Under the pieces are notes generated by a model. It worked only from the letters and a program-made list of their open reading frames with translations. It had not been told where the DNA came from and did not search any database. A stretch of 64,000 bases of DNA from Adineta vaga (taxonomy: Eukaryota > Rotifera), in the NCBI GenBank assembly GCA_021613535.1, contig CP075497.1, positions 7,316,001-7,380,000 of the forward strand, given 5' to 3'. Made by a program: the position numbers and the translations under genes. Shown here in pieces: positions 1-11,731 of this stretch. Each line of letters starts with the position of its first letter. Position 1 is the first letter of the stretch.

Positions 1-1
1 T

Positions 2-1810
2 ATTGCGGATAAATCTCGTCGATTTATTTTAACATTTAATCTTCTTTTGCTTCTCGTTATTCTTTCAATTACAAGCTTATTTTTCTTACCACATATTAAA
101 TCTTATCATATTCAAGCAACTTTACATTCCATAAAATCCTCCGAATATATCTTAGATTTTTGTGCGAGTCAAGAAGTTGTTACTAAATGTTCATCAAGAT
201 CTGAATGTGGATGTTCCTATCAAGCTTTTTGTAAAACAATGAATGTTTCATTAAATTTTTCCTTTACTATGAATTCGTATACAACAGAACATCATTTTTA
301 TCAGAACGAACAGTTCATATGTGATATTAATTATCGAGTACCTATCAACAACAGTCTTCTGCGTAAGTTTAATTATCATATAAAGATAAATCCATAGCTG
401 AACTTTTTATTAAGATAATCACAATCTTTCGAAAATGAAATGTCGAATAACTTGTTCTATACCGTATTTTTGTCATGGATTACGTTATTCTAAACAAATG
501 ATATATATTATACTCTATTCTGTTTTGTATATCTTCGGTGCTAATCTTCTTTCAACAGATAATGCGTTGGCAACATCGATTGGCTTTGCTAGTTTACCTC
601 GTGCTGATCTATTTGGCAAACAACGTGTTTGGGGAACAATTGGTTTTGGCATTGCAGCATTTACGGCAAGTCGAATGTATGAATTTTTCCATAGTGAATA
701 TGTTTACATAATAATGTTTAATACGTTTGCTATATTAACAATTTTAATAACAATTTTCATACCAATACGAAAGATTGAGAAAACAAATGAGAAGAAAGAA
801 ACGAAATTTAATCTTTCAATGTTAATTCCATTATTGAAAAAAGTTGATGTTTTGATTTTTCTATCAATAGCATTCATTTGGGGAATGTGTTTTGGATGTC
901 TTCAACCGGTACGAACGAATGATTCACTTTTACACATTATTTTATGATCTGTTTTAGTATCTTGGATTATATATTGATGAAATTGCTCCATGTCATTCAC
1001 GTTCAATTATTGGTTGGATGTTATTGATATCTGCATCGTCAGAAGTGATTGCATTCTATGCTGCAAGAAGAGTTATTCGATTTTTTGGTAGTAATTTCTC
1101 ATGTATAATCATCTTCTTGGCATTCGCTATACGATTCAGTGGATATTATTTTCTTCCTAAACCGTTTTTTTACTTACCGATGGAAACAATGCATTTTTTT
1201 AATTTTGGTATACTTAATGTTTTGATTGCGGAAAGAGCTGATACAATCGGTATATGAAGAAATTCTTATTGATCAAAGTTTATCTCTTTGATTATTTATC
1301 CTAGCACCATCTGGACTTTCTGGGACACTTCAAGGAATTGCTCATGGGATTACACATGGTTTAGGTAATGATTAATCAAATATAGAAGATTTATTAGATA
1401 GTTTCAATTGAATTCTAATTAAAAAAGATTGATTTATCGCCTTTTTTATTATCTATCGTGCAATGAATACTAATCATTTCCATTAATAAAGCTCAATTTT
1501 TTTCATTTTCTAAATAGGTCGTGGATGTGGTTTACTCATTTCTTCCTTTATCTATATTGTTGTTCAACAGCGTCTTCTTTTTCTTATTTTTGCAATTATA
1601 AATCTAATTGCTGCCATTATTTATTCAATCTATTTCTTTCTCACCCGACAATCTTCAGGCAAGAATGTTTCGACATCAAAAAATGATAATACTGTTATCT
1701 TGGAAGCAGGTAATTTGATTTATTGATTAGAATAAGTCAATTTCAATCGATGTTTAGATCTTGAATGTTTACCATCATTACCGATGATAAAAGTGAATAA
1801 TGAACAGTAA
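2..1810 (+). CDS. MFSD6: MFSD6-like major facilitator transporter, copy 1 (5' end outside window)
   Basis: Multi-pass membrane transporter of the MFSD6/MFS_1-like family; substrate unknown. Exons I can join in frame: 2-362, 415-908, 958-1249, 1305-1364, 1518-1709, 1758-1810 (TAA). The protein enters the window in the loop after an early TM pair (IADKSRRF) and matches copy 2 downstream almost exon for exon. It shares the Cys-rich extracellular loop (CASQEV, CSSRSECGCSY), the FASLPRADLFGKQRVWGTIGFG segment and the later TM pairs. The in-frame stops seen in a straight reading near 395 and 945 fall in introns with good GTAAGT/AG or GTACGA/AG borders, so I regard the gene as intact. It has one intron (363-414) that copy 2 lacks. 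The substrate and the true start cannot be judged here. Confidence 0.8.
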
Positions 1811-3497
1811 AGGCAAACAATTTCTTTTTTTAACCGTTAGATTTGACAAAGAAAAAGAACAGGTCAAAGAAATGAAATTTTTTATTAGTTTTATTTTATA
1901 TTTTATTCATTATGAAAAAAGAAAATCTTTGAATGCAACATTATCCTTGAATAAAAAATGAGGAGGTTATAAGTGTTAGTTTTCATTTATTTAAACAGTT
2001 GATATTTATTCTCTTTCTTTCGTTCTAATATGATTATGTCGATTATGAAAAGAAATAAAGAGTACATTAATGTCTGAATATGTCGATGTTTTCTATGTGT
2101 ATTTGATTGCAAATGATCGACATTATAATTGAGGTATGAAAGATGTTAATATAATGTACTCGAACATCAATAGAATCGTTTTTTTTCTATGTAGATAATG
2201 AGAGTATCGTGTTCTTGAAGCTTGATTTTTTTTCTTTCTCGTAGCGAAATGTAATTTAACTTTGAGTATTATTTATCTTAAAAATGTTATGAATTTTAAA
2301 AGGAAAATTAAAACGAGAAAAATTCTAGTTAAATATATACCTTTAAATAATTCAATTTGACAATATATATATATATATATTCTTCCGCTCGTTTTTTTTT
2401 GTTCTATGATGATGCGAGAAGTTAATCCTTTCTAGCAGACATGGAAGGAACAAATATAATGCAGTTGTGTATGCTTTTCCTCGTTTTTTTCTTCTTTCCT
2501 CTGTGTGTGCTTAGAGAGAAATGTTTGTCAAGAAAGAAAAAGTAACAAGGACATGTTCCGTTTCTATTTTTATTAGAAATTTTCAATCTAGCATCATGTC
2601 TATTATTTAGATATAGTTTTATGGAAATGACATTGAACCACTCATGAGAAAATTCTTAGTTCTATTTAATTATGACGAGAAAAGAAAAACTTATGTTCTA
2701 ATCAATATGAGATTTTTTTCCTTTCAGCAATAAATAATAGCAAGAGATTCTTGATCTATTACGAAGTATAGACTTTGGAGTCTTTCGTTCTCGAACTAGA
2801 GTCGAGAATAAAATAGCTTCTCAAATGTTCTTGAAAAAAAGATAAGAAATATCAGAAAACATTTTTCTAGTTCGCTTCTAAAGTTCACAATTGGTTTGAA
2901 TACTATCTTTTCTCGTTCTTTTTTTTATCTCAAGGCATAACTATGTGTGATGAGAGTATTATTAAAATGAGATTCTTTCTAATAGATAGATCGCTTTCGT
3001 CAGATTAGTATTTTTTTACACAATTATTATCTTAGTAAATGTTGAAAAAATGACCAAAGTAGAAAATGTCTACGTGCAAAACTTCGAAGGTCTAAACACA
3101 TTCATCATCTCATCATTCTCTTTTCTTATATCTAAAGAAAAGAATCGGTTTGAAGACGGTATCACGATGTCTGTTTTTTGAGAGAAGATTTTTTTCTTGT
3201 TTTTTGACCTTGATACTTCTTTTTTTCCTTTATAACCAGCGTATTACACAACGGTTGTTCTTTCCATCATATTCTTTCTTTTCTTCGAATAGAATAGAGA
3301 ATGACATAGAACGATCATTATTGTGCAACTTCTCATCATTACATTTTATGTTTTTTTTTATTCTAGTTTATGAATATGAGTTACAAGAGTAAATAATAAA
3401 CTATAAATAACAGGAAAAGAAGAAAAAAACGAGTTGATGTTACTAATATGAATTATTTTCTAGATGTAAAAATAACTGTGTTAAAATTCATACAAAC
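1811..3497. other. Intergenic, AT-rich
   Basis: No convincing coding signal on either strand. It contains a (TA)n run at about 2362-2381 and long T and A tracts. The 80-codon open frame at 3150-3392 is low-complexity Phe/Leu/Ser and has no exon-like borders. The last part must hold the promoter and 5' UTR of the next gene; an acceptor-like TTTTCTAG lies about 35 bases before its ATG. Confidence 0.6.
2362..2381. repeat. (TA)n microsatellite
   Basis: About ten TA units in intergenic DNA; like runs stand at 9445-9464 and 42597-42621. Confidence 0.85.
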
Positions 3498-5569
3498 ATG
3501 GAATCTCCATCAATGTTGGCACCAACGGCACATGTCGTTGGTTCATCATCACCATTTGTTTCATTCGTTCATCGTGGTCATATTTTATTAAAGGCACATT
3601 ATTTTCTTTTTTTCTCAGCATTTGGTGTTATATATCCAATATTAAGTATTACGTTACGTAGTCGTGGTTTATCCAATACAGAAATCTCATATATTAATTT
3701 AATTATTCCATTTTTAGTCTTTTTTACCAATCCACTAGTAGGTTTCATTGCTGATCATTCGCGTCGTTATTTATCAACATTTAATATTATTCTTATGACA
3801 GTAACCATTTTATATGGTATTATGTTTCTTCTACCATCAATTAAAACTGAACACATTCGAGCAGAAATGACACGTGATCAATCATTAGGTCATGTATTAG
3901 ATTTTTGTGCGAGCCAAGAAGTTGCAACAAAATGTTCATCAAGATCAGAATGTGGATGTTCCTATAAAGCTAATTGTAGTACGAATAATGCTACACTTCA
4001 ATTTGGATTTACAATGAATGCAACAGATACTCGTCAAAGTTCTCATGAATCTATCGGCACAAGTGAACCATCGACTTGTGGAATTCAATATCGAGTACCG
4101 ATTAATAAATATATTCAAAATTTAAGTTATAATTTCCCATCAAATGTTGAAAGTACATCTTCATTAGCAATTTGTGAAATAACTTGTTCAGTAGCACATT
4201 TTTGTCATGGAAATCGTTATCCTCAACAAACACTATATCTTCTTCTCTATTCATTATTATTCATTATTGGTACAAATCTTCTTTCGAATACGATTACAAT
4301 TGGAGCATCAATTGGTTTTGCTAGTTTACCTCGTGCTGATATGTTTGGAAGACAACGTGTTTGGGGTACGATTGGTTTTGGTGTTTCAGCGCTTGCTGCT
4401 AGTCGTCTTTATGGATACTTTCAAAGTGAATTTGTCTACATAATTATGTTTTCAATAGCAGCATGTATATGTATTTGTGTGACATGTTTCATTCGAATTC
4501 AATCACAAAAACAAAAACGAAGTTCGGCTGGTTTAGAATCAGCTGCTGCTGAAGAAGTTGCACTTGACCAATCTACAAAAAATTCTACACAAGAGACAAC
4601 AAAGACGAAATTATCACAATCTGGCTTGCCAGCACTTATTCCATTATTGAAAAGAGTTGATGTTATTGTTTTTCTGTCGCTTACATTCATTTGGGGAATG
4701 TCTTATGCAGGTCTTGATCCGGTAAGTTACTTTCACTAAAACAAACAAATTAAAACATACACTCATTATTTTAGTATGTTTATTTATACATCGATGAAAT
4801 TTCTCCATGTCAATCTCGTTCCATTGTTGGTTATATGTCATTTATATCTGCGTCTGCAGAAATTCTTGCTCTTTTTCTTGCGGGCAGAATGCTCAAACTC
4901 TTGGGAACAAATATTAATTCCATAATAATTCTCATCGCTTTTGCAATTCGATTCGCTGGTTATTATTATATTCGTCGACCATACTTTCTTTTATTCATGG
5001 AAACAATGCATTACTTTAATTTTGGTATTCTCTATATACTTATCGCTCAAAAAGCTGATGCAATTGGTAAATTAAAAAATCTTTTTTTTCTTTGGATTTT
5101 TAAAGAGAATTTCTGATTTTTTTAAAATGTTTTATAGCACCACCAGGACTTGCCGGTACACTTCAAGGTGTTGTCTATGGCCTTTCATTTGGTTTAGGTA
5201 AGAAATTTGAAATTGTGATCTATAAAATAATATTTGAAATATATAATTCCTTTCATGTAGGTCGTGGGGTTGGTTTAATTGTTTCATCATATATTTACAC
5301 ACGTCTACCACCAAGAACTCTCTTTTTATTCTTTGCATGTTTTAACGCAACAGCTGCTATTATTTATAGTCTACTTTTTTTCATTCTGAAAAAACGATCA
5401 CAGAAAAAAGATGTTAGAACAAATTTCACCGCTAACGTGCCAAAAATCGTCATTGATTCAGGTAGATATCTTTATGGAGTGCATTTCATTTGATATCACT
5501 TTCTTTTTCTCTTTAGATACGAGTGTCCATGAAGATCCATTTTTAGTCCCAGCATCAGCATCATCATAA
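3498..5569 (+). CDS. MFSD6: MFSD6-like major facilitator transporter, copy 2
   Basis: Complete five-exon gene: 3498-4721, 4775-5066, 5138-5197, 5261-5461, 5517-5569, giving 609 aa. The start ATG opens a short hydrophilic N-terminus followed by the family's KAHYFLFFSAFG first helix (about residue 33 on), then about 12 membrane segments. A Cys-rich extracellular loop lies between the early helices (about residues 130-250) and a charged cytoplasmic linker (about 335-375) before the second half. MFSD6 proteins are orphan MFS transporters of the plasma membrane or endomembranes; the substrate here is unknown. It is tandem to copy 1, in the same orientation, about 1.7 kb away, with the four later introns at the same positions and phases. 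This points to a local duplication. Confidence 0.9.
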
Positions 5570-6416
5570 TCATCACAAATTAAAACAGACAATCGAATTA
5601 ATGAATAGTAGAAGACAAACGAAATTCCGTTTCGTCCAATATGACAAAAAAGGGAAATTTTCTGAATTCAGATATTTCGATACAGTGATGGCGAGAAATA
5701 AAAATAGTGTTTTTATCCTTTTTCTTTTTCTTCTTTTTCTTTTCATGTTTTGTTATTTGCTTTTTACTCTATTTTCTTCAGTGGATGTTATATCTGTGTT
5801 ATTCCAATCTCATGACTATAACAGAAAAATGAACAAAAAAAACAAACAAACAATTGCAAGAGGCATTTTATTAGTGATATCTTAGAAGTTTTGTCTTTTG
5901 GCTTTTCTTTTTTTTTATGAATAAACTTTTTTCAGCTCATCATCAATGATTTACGTCATTTCGAGCGATAAAATGTTAAGAGAGATAATCTCTCTTCGTG
6001 ATCAAAGCAGATTTTTACACGATCATAAATAAGATATACAGTTAAGTTGTTATGACTGTAATATTTAAAAAGAAGTTTTGATGGAATAGATTGATATGAC
6101 AAAAGTAAAGTTAGTAAAGATAGTAGATACAAAGTATTGATAAACTTTTTGAAGAAGAGAAACAATTCTAATCGTGAAATTTAAGTTTTAAATATTCAAT
6201 TTTGGGGTAAAATCTTTACATAGATTTATTTATATTGATATTTTCCACGTGGAAAAACAATGATACTATGTGCACATCACAAACAAATTCAACTATAATA
6301 TTCGTACCTGTTCTTATCGCATTATTATGCCCATTTTCTTGAATATCGTTTGATATTATCCAATATTCCTTTCCATTTTAGCACTAAGCTTTCTTTCAAT
6401 TGTTTATTATGGTCTT
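5570..6416. other. Convergent 3' intergenic region
   Basis: Lies between the stop of the plus-strand transporter and the stop of the minus-strand gene downstream, so it should contain both 3' UTRs. An AATAAA-like ATGAATAAAC occurs near 5918. Two open frames (5601-5885 plus, 5956-6165 minus) are low-complexity and I see no reason to call them genes. Confidence 0.55.
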
Positions 6417-7670
6417 TCATTTTTTGCTAATTGTACGAAAATCTGTTGTTTTCAGTTTCTGAATTAGATCATCCGTTGATTCATAATAGGTAATATGTGG
6501 CCATTGATAGAAATCTGAAAAATTCAACCAGTAACGAATTGATGTTCGATCATGATCATTATTTGGATCTGGAACATCTGATAAAACACCACGAATGCGT
6601 GAACCATCAGGTATATCATTATGCAAAGCTTGATCCCACGTTTTTTCATTGACTACATTGTATTCGAAATGCCATTGTGTTAGAAGATCAAGTGATGGAA
6701 AGAGGAGTGGTATATTCATACGATATTGTTCGAATAAACTCATTACTGAAACTTGATATGGAACATGAATGATAGCGGGATGACTAGCTAAATCCGAATA
6801 TTCATAATTAGGATAGATTTTTCTAATAGGGACAATTTCTATTTCATGCTCTTGATGTGATTGCAAAGATTTCTTAATCAATGCTCGAAAGTAGGTATCG
6901 AATTCGGATTCATGAATAGGTGCAACTAAAAATTCTTTTCTTGTTGGATTATAATCAACATTAGTATAGTCACATAAACTTGGTAGCAGTGTAACATTCA
7001 GTCCAGTAAAATAACGAATATATTCGACATCATATAGATTATTTGCAGCAATGATATTCTTTGGATCTTGTGCAATTTTCTTGAGATTATCGTTCAGTTT
7101 TGTCCATCTTGTTGGATCGAATCGCCAAAGTTCATAACGTGTCGAAGCAATAATGATGATAGTACGATTGAATGGCATGTAGAGTTCACACATGCCTACT
7201 GGATGAAAACAAACGAATGCATCGACAAGATTCATTTCTGGTTGATCTTTATAGAAATCATAAAATTTTGAAGCAAGTTCTTCGGATGGATTTACAGCAT
7301 TCTGTTGTGTTAATACACGAAGATGAGAATAACATGTCCTAGTTCGTTCACAACTATATGAAAGACTTTTATCGAAAAATTTGACTCCAAGTGGTATGAG
7401 TATAGTTTTCAAATCTTGAATAGGACTAGAAAATGAAGAATTCTTGTAAACATTGATCATGAAATTGGCATACCTTATATGAAAATCAGTACTCCAGATG
7501 GTGACTGAATCTTGGTATGACTGTAAATGTACTATTCGTATATATATTTGATAGCTGATTGCCTCCCAAGAAGATACAATATAGATAAGAACGGCCAAAA
7601 TGAATATTGTACAACTACAGATTCGACCAAGACAATAAGAGAAACGTCGTAATCTACGATAATTACGCAT
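6417..7670 (-). CDS. Type II membrane protein, possible lumenal enzyme; family not named
   Basis: Single-exon 417-aa protein. A short basic N-terminus (RNYRRLRRFSY) precedes one membrane helix (about residues 15-35) and a large extracellular or lumenal domain with paired Cys and N-glycosylation sequons. This is the layout of Golgi glycosyltransferases. Recognisable blocks are DAFVCFHPVGMCELYMPFN, ASTRYELWRF, a Pro-rich PLLFPSLDLLTQW segment near residue 325, and W/Y-rich C-terminal motifs. I have seen similar DAF.CFHP.GMCE.YMPFN blocks in uncharacterised eukaryotic proteins but cannot place them in a named family. Glycosyltransferase-like is an inference from topology alone. It is intronless in an intron-rich neighbourhood. 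A Met start directly before a basic run supports the chosen start. Confidence 0.7.
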   Translation of the reverse strand: MRNYRRLRRFSYCLGRICSCTIFILAVLIYIVSSWEAISYQIYIRIVHLQSYQDSVTIWSTDFHIRYANFMINVYKNSSFSSPIQDLKTILIPLGVKFFDKSLSYSCERTRTCYSHLRVLTQQNAVNPSEELASKFYDFYKDQPEMNLVDAFVCFHPVGMCELYMPFNRTIIIIASTRYELWRFDPTRWTKLNDNLKKIAQDPKNIIAANNLYDVEYIRYFTGLNVTLLPSLCDYTNVDYNPTRKEFLVAPIHESEFDTYFRALIKKSLQSHQEHEIEIVPIRKIYPNYEYSDLASHPAIIHVPYQVSVMSLFEQYRMNIPLLFPSLDLLTQWHFEYNVVNEKTWDQALHNDIPDGSRIRGVLSDVPDPNNDHDRTSIRYWLNFSDFYQWPHITYYESTDDLIQKLKTTDFRTISKK

Positions 7671-9671
7671 AAGTCGAGTGAAGGTGCGAAAGATACAGAT
7701 GACAAATTCAGACTATGAAAAAAGAACATTTTCTTTCAATATAATTCTCATTAATATAGCGAAAGAAAGTACTCCTCCTCAAGGATAAAAAAACTCAGTT
7801 TTGAGTTTACATTTTAAACTGTGCACGGAAATAGGCTTTGCTGAGAGTAGTTTATTGTAAAAGTTTCAAATCAAAACTAGAAACTCATTTTTTTCTATCC
7901 TTCAGGGGAATCATAGTCATCTACCCAATTGACAATATTATAAAAATGTAGTATCTCGACGGCAGTAAGCTAGAGGCACGAACTCGTTTAAGAGTATTCA
8001 TAGCTCATTAGGTAAACACAATGCATATGGTCCCGACTCAAAAGTTATTTGACAGTTGGTGCTCCCCCCCCCCCTCAAGAGTATACACACACATGCCTAA
8101 GATGATGAAAGATACAAAAGATGATTCATAGTCAATCAGAAACTTACACAAAATTTAGTTTCTATAGCGTTTATAGTTCTTTGTTACATATCTATTGAAA
8201 TTCATCTATCTTCATACTATATAATTTTCAAATCATTGATACAATACCAAAGATTTATTTGACAAAAGAGGTGTTTATCGAACTAAAGAAAATAAGCAAC
8301 CAAACCGTATTCTTTTTCATATTATTTGCATTTTCATCTGCGATATCAGTCATTTAACTGTAACGAACTTACAAAAAGTCTTGAGTATTTCATAGTATAA
8401 ATAATACAAGAACTACGATGAAAATTTAAAAGCAAGACAATAATCATAAAGAGAAAAAAGCTACGAATCTTTTTCTTTTTCGTTCTTGACAAAATAAAAG
8501 AGAATTGTTTATTTAAATCATATGCATACTTATACAACAAATATCATTCCGTTTTCAATTTTTTCAGTTGTCATGGTACTTTTACTTTTCTCTTCTACTA
8601 TCTCGTTCAGCATAGAACTCAAATAATGAAATGAAAAGAATTCAAAAGGAAGAAACAGACATTGATACAGAGCTGACTTTTATGTACTTATCTTTCACTG
8701 GAACAGTCTTTTTAGTTTACAAAAGAGAAAAAATGATATTTCAATACTTCGAAGTATATGAGAAAAAAACAATACGTTTAATGTCAACTCGAGAAGAAAA
8801 AGAGAAAAAAGAATAAGAATGAAGATAAAATTTTTTTAAATAAAAAGTATAGGAGTAAAGCAAGTGAGAATTATATTATTGACGACAATATGAGATCGGA
8901 TGTTTAGTAATCAATCTGAATTAGCGTGGAGAGGTAATAAAAAATATTCAACAATTCGAAATAAAGAATTTTATCAGATTGTTGAGCACCTTAAGCACAT
9001 GGAATGATGGATTCGTTTGCATAAAATAAAATGGCTTCAATTATGAATATCGGGTAGATAAATCATTTGTGACATTACATGAAGATATATAACAATCCAT
9101 GCGAATGTTTGCTCGTTCGTCGAGCGACTACCTTTTATTTGGATATAGATAGAATGACTATTTAACTAGTGTAATATACGTATATATTTACATTTGAAAA
9201 CAAAGAAAAGAAGAAGAAAGGATACATCGATACAATAGTAAATAATACATATCTTTATCTCATTAAGAGGGAACAATGATAGATCATAGGGTATATTAAT
9301 GACGTTTTATTTGTTTTCATTAACTTAAGATTATGTAGTAATAGTAACAGAAAATAGATAAGATATTTGCAAATTTATTGAGTAAAATGAAACTTCTCTA
9401 TCGAATAGAATTCGTCTAGTAATCATTTTCAGTTTAATTTCAACTATATATATATATATATATTTGTTGAAAAAAGACTATTACAGTTGACATTCGAAAG
9501 GTACGAACGGCAAAGAGAGAAAGAAAAGAAACCAATGTACCATTCATTAGTTGGTAAGCAAGGTGACTAATCATTGTTGTTCGAATGATGATGCAGATGA
9601 TAAGTGTTATCTATAAAACTGTGCTACTTTCCTTCACAATCGAATATCATATCGTTGTTATTTAATAATAC
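7671..9671. other. Divergent intergenic region
   Basis: About 2 kb between a minus-strand and a plus-strand gene; it must contain both promoters. No credible exon seen. It holds an imperfect inverted repeat (7774-7925, listed separately), an 11-C tract at 8064-8074 and a (TA)n run at 9445-9464. The open frames at 8346-8540 and 8631-8816 are Lys/Phe-rich and look random. Confidence 0.5.
7774..7925. repeat. Imperfect inverted repeat, MITE-like
   Basis: The left arm reads CCTCAAGGATAAAAAAACTC. The right arm, on the opposite strand, reads CCCTGAAGGATAGAAAAAAA followed by TGAGTTTC. The arms match over about 20 bases with small gaps and enclose about 100 bases without coding potential. Size and structure fit a small non-autonomous DNA element. 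I cannot see a clear target-site duplication, so this is tentative. Confidence 0.3.
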
Positions 9672-11558
9672 ATGGCTTTTTCTAATAATAAACAAGTTTT
9701 TGAATTAAACGCTGATTATTCTCTTGCATTAAAAGATGATTCAATGGAATATCTTAAAATGGAACTTTATCATAATCAAACATTGATTTCTCATGTTTCA
9801 TTAAATGATAACCAATGCTCGATGACTACACATTACTTGTGTGATGGAAGAAAAGAATTCTATGATTTGTTAATTGATTTACTCGGTACAACAGAATCTA
9901 GTATTCGATCTATTGATTCGAAATATTTGGAAATAGCATGTAACGTACATTTTGGTAGTCAGAAAACGTTTACTAAATTAAAGATATTTAAAATACAATT
10001 TATCTGTATTTCTCCTATGAATAATGACCAAAAAGATGAAGTTTCTCTGGATCCATCGAATTGGAATGATGTTCGTTCGTTAGGTCATCGAATTATGGAT
10101 GATATGATCGATTATTTACGTGATATTCGATTTCGACCTGTATGGCGTCAAATTCCATTAGAAATAAGGAGAACTATTGCAGACACTGATTTTCCTTTAC
10201 ATGGTCAATCAGCGTTAGAAGTATATGATGAAATATGTTCAAATGTACTTCCTTATCCTGTCGGCAATATTCATCCACATTTTTGGGGTTATGTTCAAGG
10301 AACTGGTTCAACAATAGGTGCATTTGCAGAACTAATCAGTGGAACAATGAATACAATGTCATGGGGCGGTCATCAATCGAGTATTTACATTGAACGACAA
10401 GTCTTATCATGGTTAAAAGTATTAATGGATTTTCCTAATGATGACACAAGTTCAGGTGTTTTAGTAAGTGGAACATCAGTTGCAACAATTATAGCAATGG
10501 CTATAGCTAGGAAAAAGTTTTCTAATCGAATAATGAAAGTCTATTGTACTAAAGAAACACATAGTTGTATTATGCGGGCATTAGATCTATTAAATATTGG
10601 CAAAGAAAATTTAATATTTATTCCAACTAATTCCGAACGACAGATCGATTTGAAGGTATAGTAAACAACTGCTTAGTCAACAGAATAATTCTATTTTCAT
10701 TCATTTTAGATTTTGGAAACAACGATTGATCCTCATTCATGCGGTTTCATTGTTGGTAGTGCAGGTACAGCTGGTACTGGTGCTATTGATGATCTTCAAG
10801 GTATAGCTACTATATGTATGAAGAGATCACATGATCTTTGGTTTCATATTGATGGTGCTATTGGAGCAGTAGCTCGTTGTTCCAAACGTCTCCGTTTATT
10901 ATTGAAAGGTTTTGAACATGCAGATTCAGTTGCATTTGATTTGCATAAATGGCTTTTTGTTCCATATGAATGTGGTTGTATTCTCATACGTGATGGTCAA
11001 TTACATAAATCAACATTTAGTCAACCACCTGCTTCCTATTTAACGTTAATGAATGGTGGAATAACGCCGAGTGAAGGTGAAGTCTTTTTTAGTGATTATG
11101 GTTTAGAATTATCTCGAAGTATGAAATCATTAAAAGTTTGGATGACATTAAAAACATATGGTATCGAAACATTTGGACAAATTATGGAACAAAATGTTGA
11201 TCAAGTGAAATATTTTACACAATTACTTCAACAACATTCGAATCAATTTCAAATCTTAGTAACAGGTCCTTTAAATATCGTTTGTTTTCGATATATTGCA
11301 TCTCAATCAAATATGATTGATTTGGAATTGTTGAATCGGTTCAATAGACAATTGTTGGTTACGATTCAAGAACGTGGTATTGCTGTGGTATCACCAATTG
11401 TATTTGATAGCGAGATATTTGGATTGCGAATGTGTATTACTAATCATCGTACGAAAATGTTTGATATGGATAGATTTATGACACAATTAATTGAATTGAC
11501 TAATGAATTTTTGAATTTAGAAGAGTATTTATCTATACAAAAGTTTATTTCGAATTAA
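9672..11558 (+). CDS. Group II PLP-dependent decarboxylase, bacterial type, with extra N-terminal domain
   Basis: Two exons, 9672-10655 and 10710-11558, 610 aa. From about residue 125 the protein is a fold-type I PLP enzyme of the aromatic-amino-acid/glutamate decarboxylase superfamily. It has LDPSNWNDVRSLGHRIMDDM, NIHPHFWGYVQGTGS, a GVLVSGTSVAT PLP-phosphate region, HIDGA with the pyridine-binding Asp376, and FDLHKW with the Schiff-base Lys408. The wording (YPVGNIHPHFWG, SIYIERQVLSWLK) is closer to bacterial pyridoxal-dependent decarboxylases than to animal DDC or HDC, as far as I can judge from memory. Residues 1-120 form an extra domain with no match I recognise. The substrate cannot be deduced. 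Horizontal acquisition followed by gain of one 54-bp intron is my inference. Confidence 0.85.
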
Positions 11559-11731
11559 AGAAATGAATAAACTAGATGTATTGTTATTTTCCTATTTCAC
11601 ATCAATGAGAAAAAGATCTTATCGCGCGTTTCACTATTTTATTTTCATAAATCATCTTTCACTATCTATTTTTTTCACAACTACGAAATGTTTTTTTTAG
11701 TTTGACGAGATGCTTACTTGGTAGGAGATAG

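Noticed and set aside
2-1257. First MFSD6 copy as a pseudogene because of internal stops
   Set aside because: All stops fall in introns with usable GT/AG borders, and every exon phase agrees after joining.
3150-3392. 80-codon plus-strand frame before MFSD6 copy 2
   Set aside because: Phe/Leu/Ser low complexity with no exon borders linking it to the gene.
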